Source: Paenibacillus jilunlii (lineage in GTDB: Bacteria; Bacillota; Bacilli; Paenibacillales; Paenibacillaceae). Taken from it: a stretch of DNA of 64,000 bases. Below, piece after piece: positions 63,857 through 64,000 of this stretch. The DNA is taken from NCBI RefSeq assembly GCF_900102965.1, contig NZ_FNGM01000003.1:354945-418944 (forward strand), in the 5' to 3' direction. A program made the translations under genes and the position numbers. The notes beneath the pieces were generated by a model. It ran no database searches. It was not told the DNA's origin and saw only the letters and a program-made list of their open reading frames with translations. Position 1 is the stretch's first letter. Each line of letters begins with the position of its first letter.

Positions 63857-64000
63857 GCGGAATCAGAGGTACTTTTCCTCTCATTTGGCTCGGCGGCCCG
63901 CTTTGTGCGGAATCAGAGGTACTTTTACCTCTCATTTGGCTCGGCGGCCTGCTTTGGGCGGAATCAGAGGTACTTTTACCTCTCATTTGGCGCAGCGGCC
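63857..64000. repeat. REP-like tandem array, 50-51-bp units, each with a hairpin
   Basis: Three units start at CGGAATCAG at 63858, 63908 and 63959 and the last is cut by the window edge. Each holds AGAGGTA-CTTT-TACCTCT (one unit lacks one A) followed by CATTTGGCTCGGCGGCC, so it can form a 7-bp stem with a 4-base loop. The spacing of 50 and 51 bp and the lack of unique spacers argue against CRISPR. A minus-strand frame reads a 17-residue repeat, but the third unit shifts frame, so coding is unlikely. Confidence 0.8.

Noticed and set aside
63594..63986. A minus-strand frame with a 17-residue repeat (MRGKSTSDSAQSRPPSQ)
   Set aside because: It crosses the YwiC-like gene's end and terminator, changes frame in the third unit and has no ribosome site. 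It is better read as the hairpin repeat array.
63857..64000. A CRISPR array at the right edge
   Set aside because: The units are near-identical over their whole 50-51 bases, so there are no unique spacers. No cas gene is in the window.

Overview
The window looks like a chromosomal accessory region of a Paenibacillus-type Firmicute (low to middle GC). The evidence is strong AAGGAGG-type ribosome binding sites, frequent GTG and TTG starts, YesMN-type two-component systems beside Lpl/Yte-type sugar ABC transporters, a YmaF homologue and a YwiC-like protein. No rRNA, tRNA, insertion sequence, phage or CRISPR locus was seen. Most genes are small regulator-plus-target modules, often divergent, and most are on the minus strand.

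Layout. 0-4.6 kb: the N-terminus of an OmpR-type response regulator that runs off the left edge, two tandem membrane-anchored alpha/beta hydrolases with matching 11-bp-spaced direct repeats upstream, and an EamA transporter divergent from an HxlR regulator. 4.7-7.4 kb: a family 2 glycosidase divergent from an AraC regulator. 7.4-22.3 kb: an island rich in resistance-type genes. It holds MFS/TetR, an alpha/beta hydrolase, an ANT(4')-like aminoglycoside nucleotidyltransferase with its catalytic residues intact, a MepRA-like MarR/MATE pair under an operator-packed promoter, a peptide-receptor plus secreted propeptide pair (RRNPP type), a rifampin phosphotransferase coupled to a PurM-like protein, a GNAT, a LysR and a BlaI/BlaR1 pair. 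22.3-34.7 kb: a GyrI-like/WYL module, zinc alcohol dehydrogenase, YmaF, ArsR-type regulator/GH43, a LytTR/GHKL two-component system followed by a secreted serine hydrolase, and an MFS protein. 35-44.7 kb: an N-glycan-use locus with YesM/YesN, two permeases, a binding protein and a secreted GH85 endo-beta-N-acetylglucosaminidase. 44.9-64 kb: a secreted metallophosphoesterase, a polar amino acid ABC operon, LysR/MFS, MDR oxidoreductase plus DUF2306, a MalT-like LuxR regulator, SDR plus AraC, a rearranged histidine-kinase remnant, a PHP phosphoesterase and metallophosphoesterase divergent from a DeoR regulator, a YwiC-like protein and a hairpin-bearing tandem repeat array at the right edge.

The most interesting item is the 284-residue TPR-type receptor gene whose 3' end overlaps a previously untracked 39-codon secreted propeptide gene, with a terminator directly behind. 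It has the Rap-Phr or AimR-like (Alo) arrangement but no room for an N-terminal DNA-binding domain. Other notable items are the four-operator MarR promoter, the PurM-like partner of rifampin phosphotransferase with a possible antisense RNA in its leader, the BlaR1-type protease with a non-penicillin-binding extracellular domain, and the kinase remnant whose two ATP-binding motifs now lie on opposite strands.
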